Part shown: piece by piece, positions 5,479 to 5,584 of the stretch
How positions within the stretch are numbered: position 1 is the stretch's first letter
Layout: every line of letters begins with the position of its first letter
Origin: Desulfobacterales bacterium
Lineage (GTDB): Bacteria > Desulfobacterota > Desulfobacteria > Desulfobacterales > JAFDCJ01
NCBI GenBank assembly: GCA_020345785.1
Contig: CP070771.1
Span: forward strand, 1,526,716-1,532,299
Direction of reading: 5' to 3'
DNA: 5,584 bases
Position numbers and translations under genes: made by a program
The notes under the pieces: model-generated
The model's database searches: none
What the model saw: only the letters and a program-made list of their open reading frames with translations
Told to the model about the DNA's origin: nothing

Positions 5479-5583
5479 CTACTCCACCGAAACACGGCGC
5501 ACTTCACGAATATCGGTTAACCCATCGAATACCTTATGGACGCCGTCCTGTTTTAGTCTTGTCATTCCCTGTTTGACGGCCAG
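5479..5583 (-). CDS. C-terminal end of a GspE/PilB-type secretion ATPase (partial)
   Basis: Only the last 34 codons are in the window; the gene continues beyond its right end. The tail contains KQGMTRLKQDGVHKVFDG and then LTDIREVRRVSVE. This matches the pattern ending type II secretion and type IV pilus assembly ATPases (GM.TLR.DG..KVL.G.TT.EEV.RV). Such hexameric ATPases sit at the cytoplasmic face of the inner membrane and drive pilin or pseudopilin assembly. Whether this is GspE (secretion) or PilB/MshE (pili) cannot be told from the tail alone. The TAG stop is followed at once by the Shine-Dalgarno and start of the receiver-PAS gene, which implies co-transcription. Confidence 0.78.
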   Translation of the reverse strand: MAVKQGMTRLKQDGVHKVFDGLTDIREVRRVSVE

Positions 5584-5584
5584 T

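Overview
The window looks like chromosomal DNA of a Gram-negative bacterium, most likely a deltaproteobacterium in the broad sense (Desulfobacterota-like). The clues are a c-di-GMP-I (GEMM) riboswitch ahead of a cell-wall peptidase, a secretion/pilus ATPase paired with a receiver-PAS protein, moderate GC, and an intergenic region full of degenerate 7-nt tandem repeats. This placement is an inference from gene content and style, with no phylogenetic marker behind it. All convincing protein genes lie on the minus strand, so reading from the right end leftward follows transcription.

Right end (5584 to about 4650): the last 34 codons of a GspE/PilB-type ATPase are followed, with almost no gap, by a receiver-PAS protein without an effector domain. 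They look like one operon tied to type II secretion or type IV pili. Then comes a gap of about 420 bp (4236-4653) with no solid gene. It holds a near-perfect 21-bp inverted repeat around a 74-nt spacer, a small uncertain ORF, and the ribosome binding site of argC. Next is argC (4235-3198, arginine biosynthesis), then a 374-bp gap (2824-3197) filled by several short tandem repeat families. After it comes folD (2823-1915, one-carbon/folate metabolism) with its own strong Shine-Dalgarno.

Left half: between folD and the next gene there is a near-consensus sigma70 promoter (TTGACA-17-TATAGT), a complete c-di-GMP-I riboswitch aptamer (about 1629-1536), a strong 11-bp hairpin that looks like the expression-platform terminator (1523-1494), and a well-spaced Shine-Dalgarno. 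The gene they control (1415-477) encodes a membrane-anchored M23 (LytM-type) peptidoglycan endopeptidase with all zinc and catalytic residues. This is the best-supported regulatory story in the window: c-di-GMP level controls a cell-wall hydrolase.

The leftmost 476 bp have no ORF but carry plus-strand RNA signals: an rrn-type boxA element, an inverted repeat bracketing it, and two successive stem-loops, the last ending in a T-rich tract. This may be an uncharacterised, boxA-bearing non-coding transcript converging on the M23 gene, or the relic of a leader. It is the least explained part of the window.
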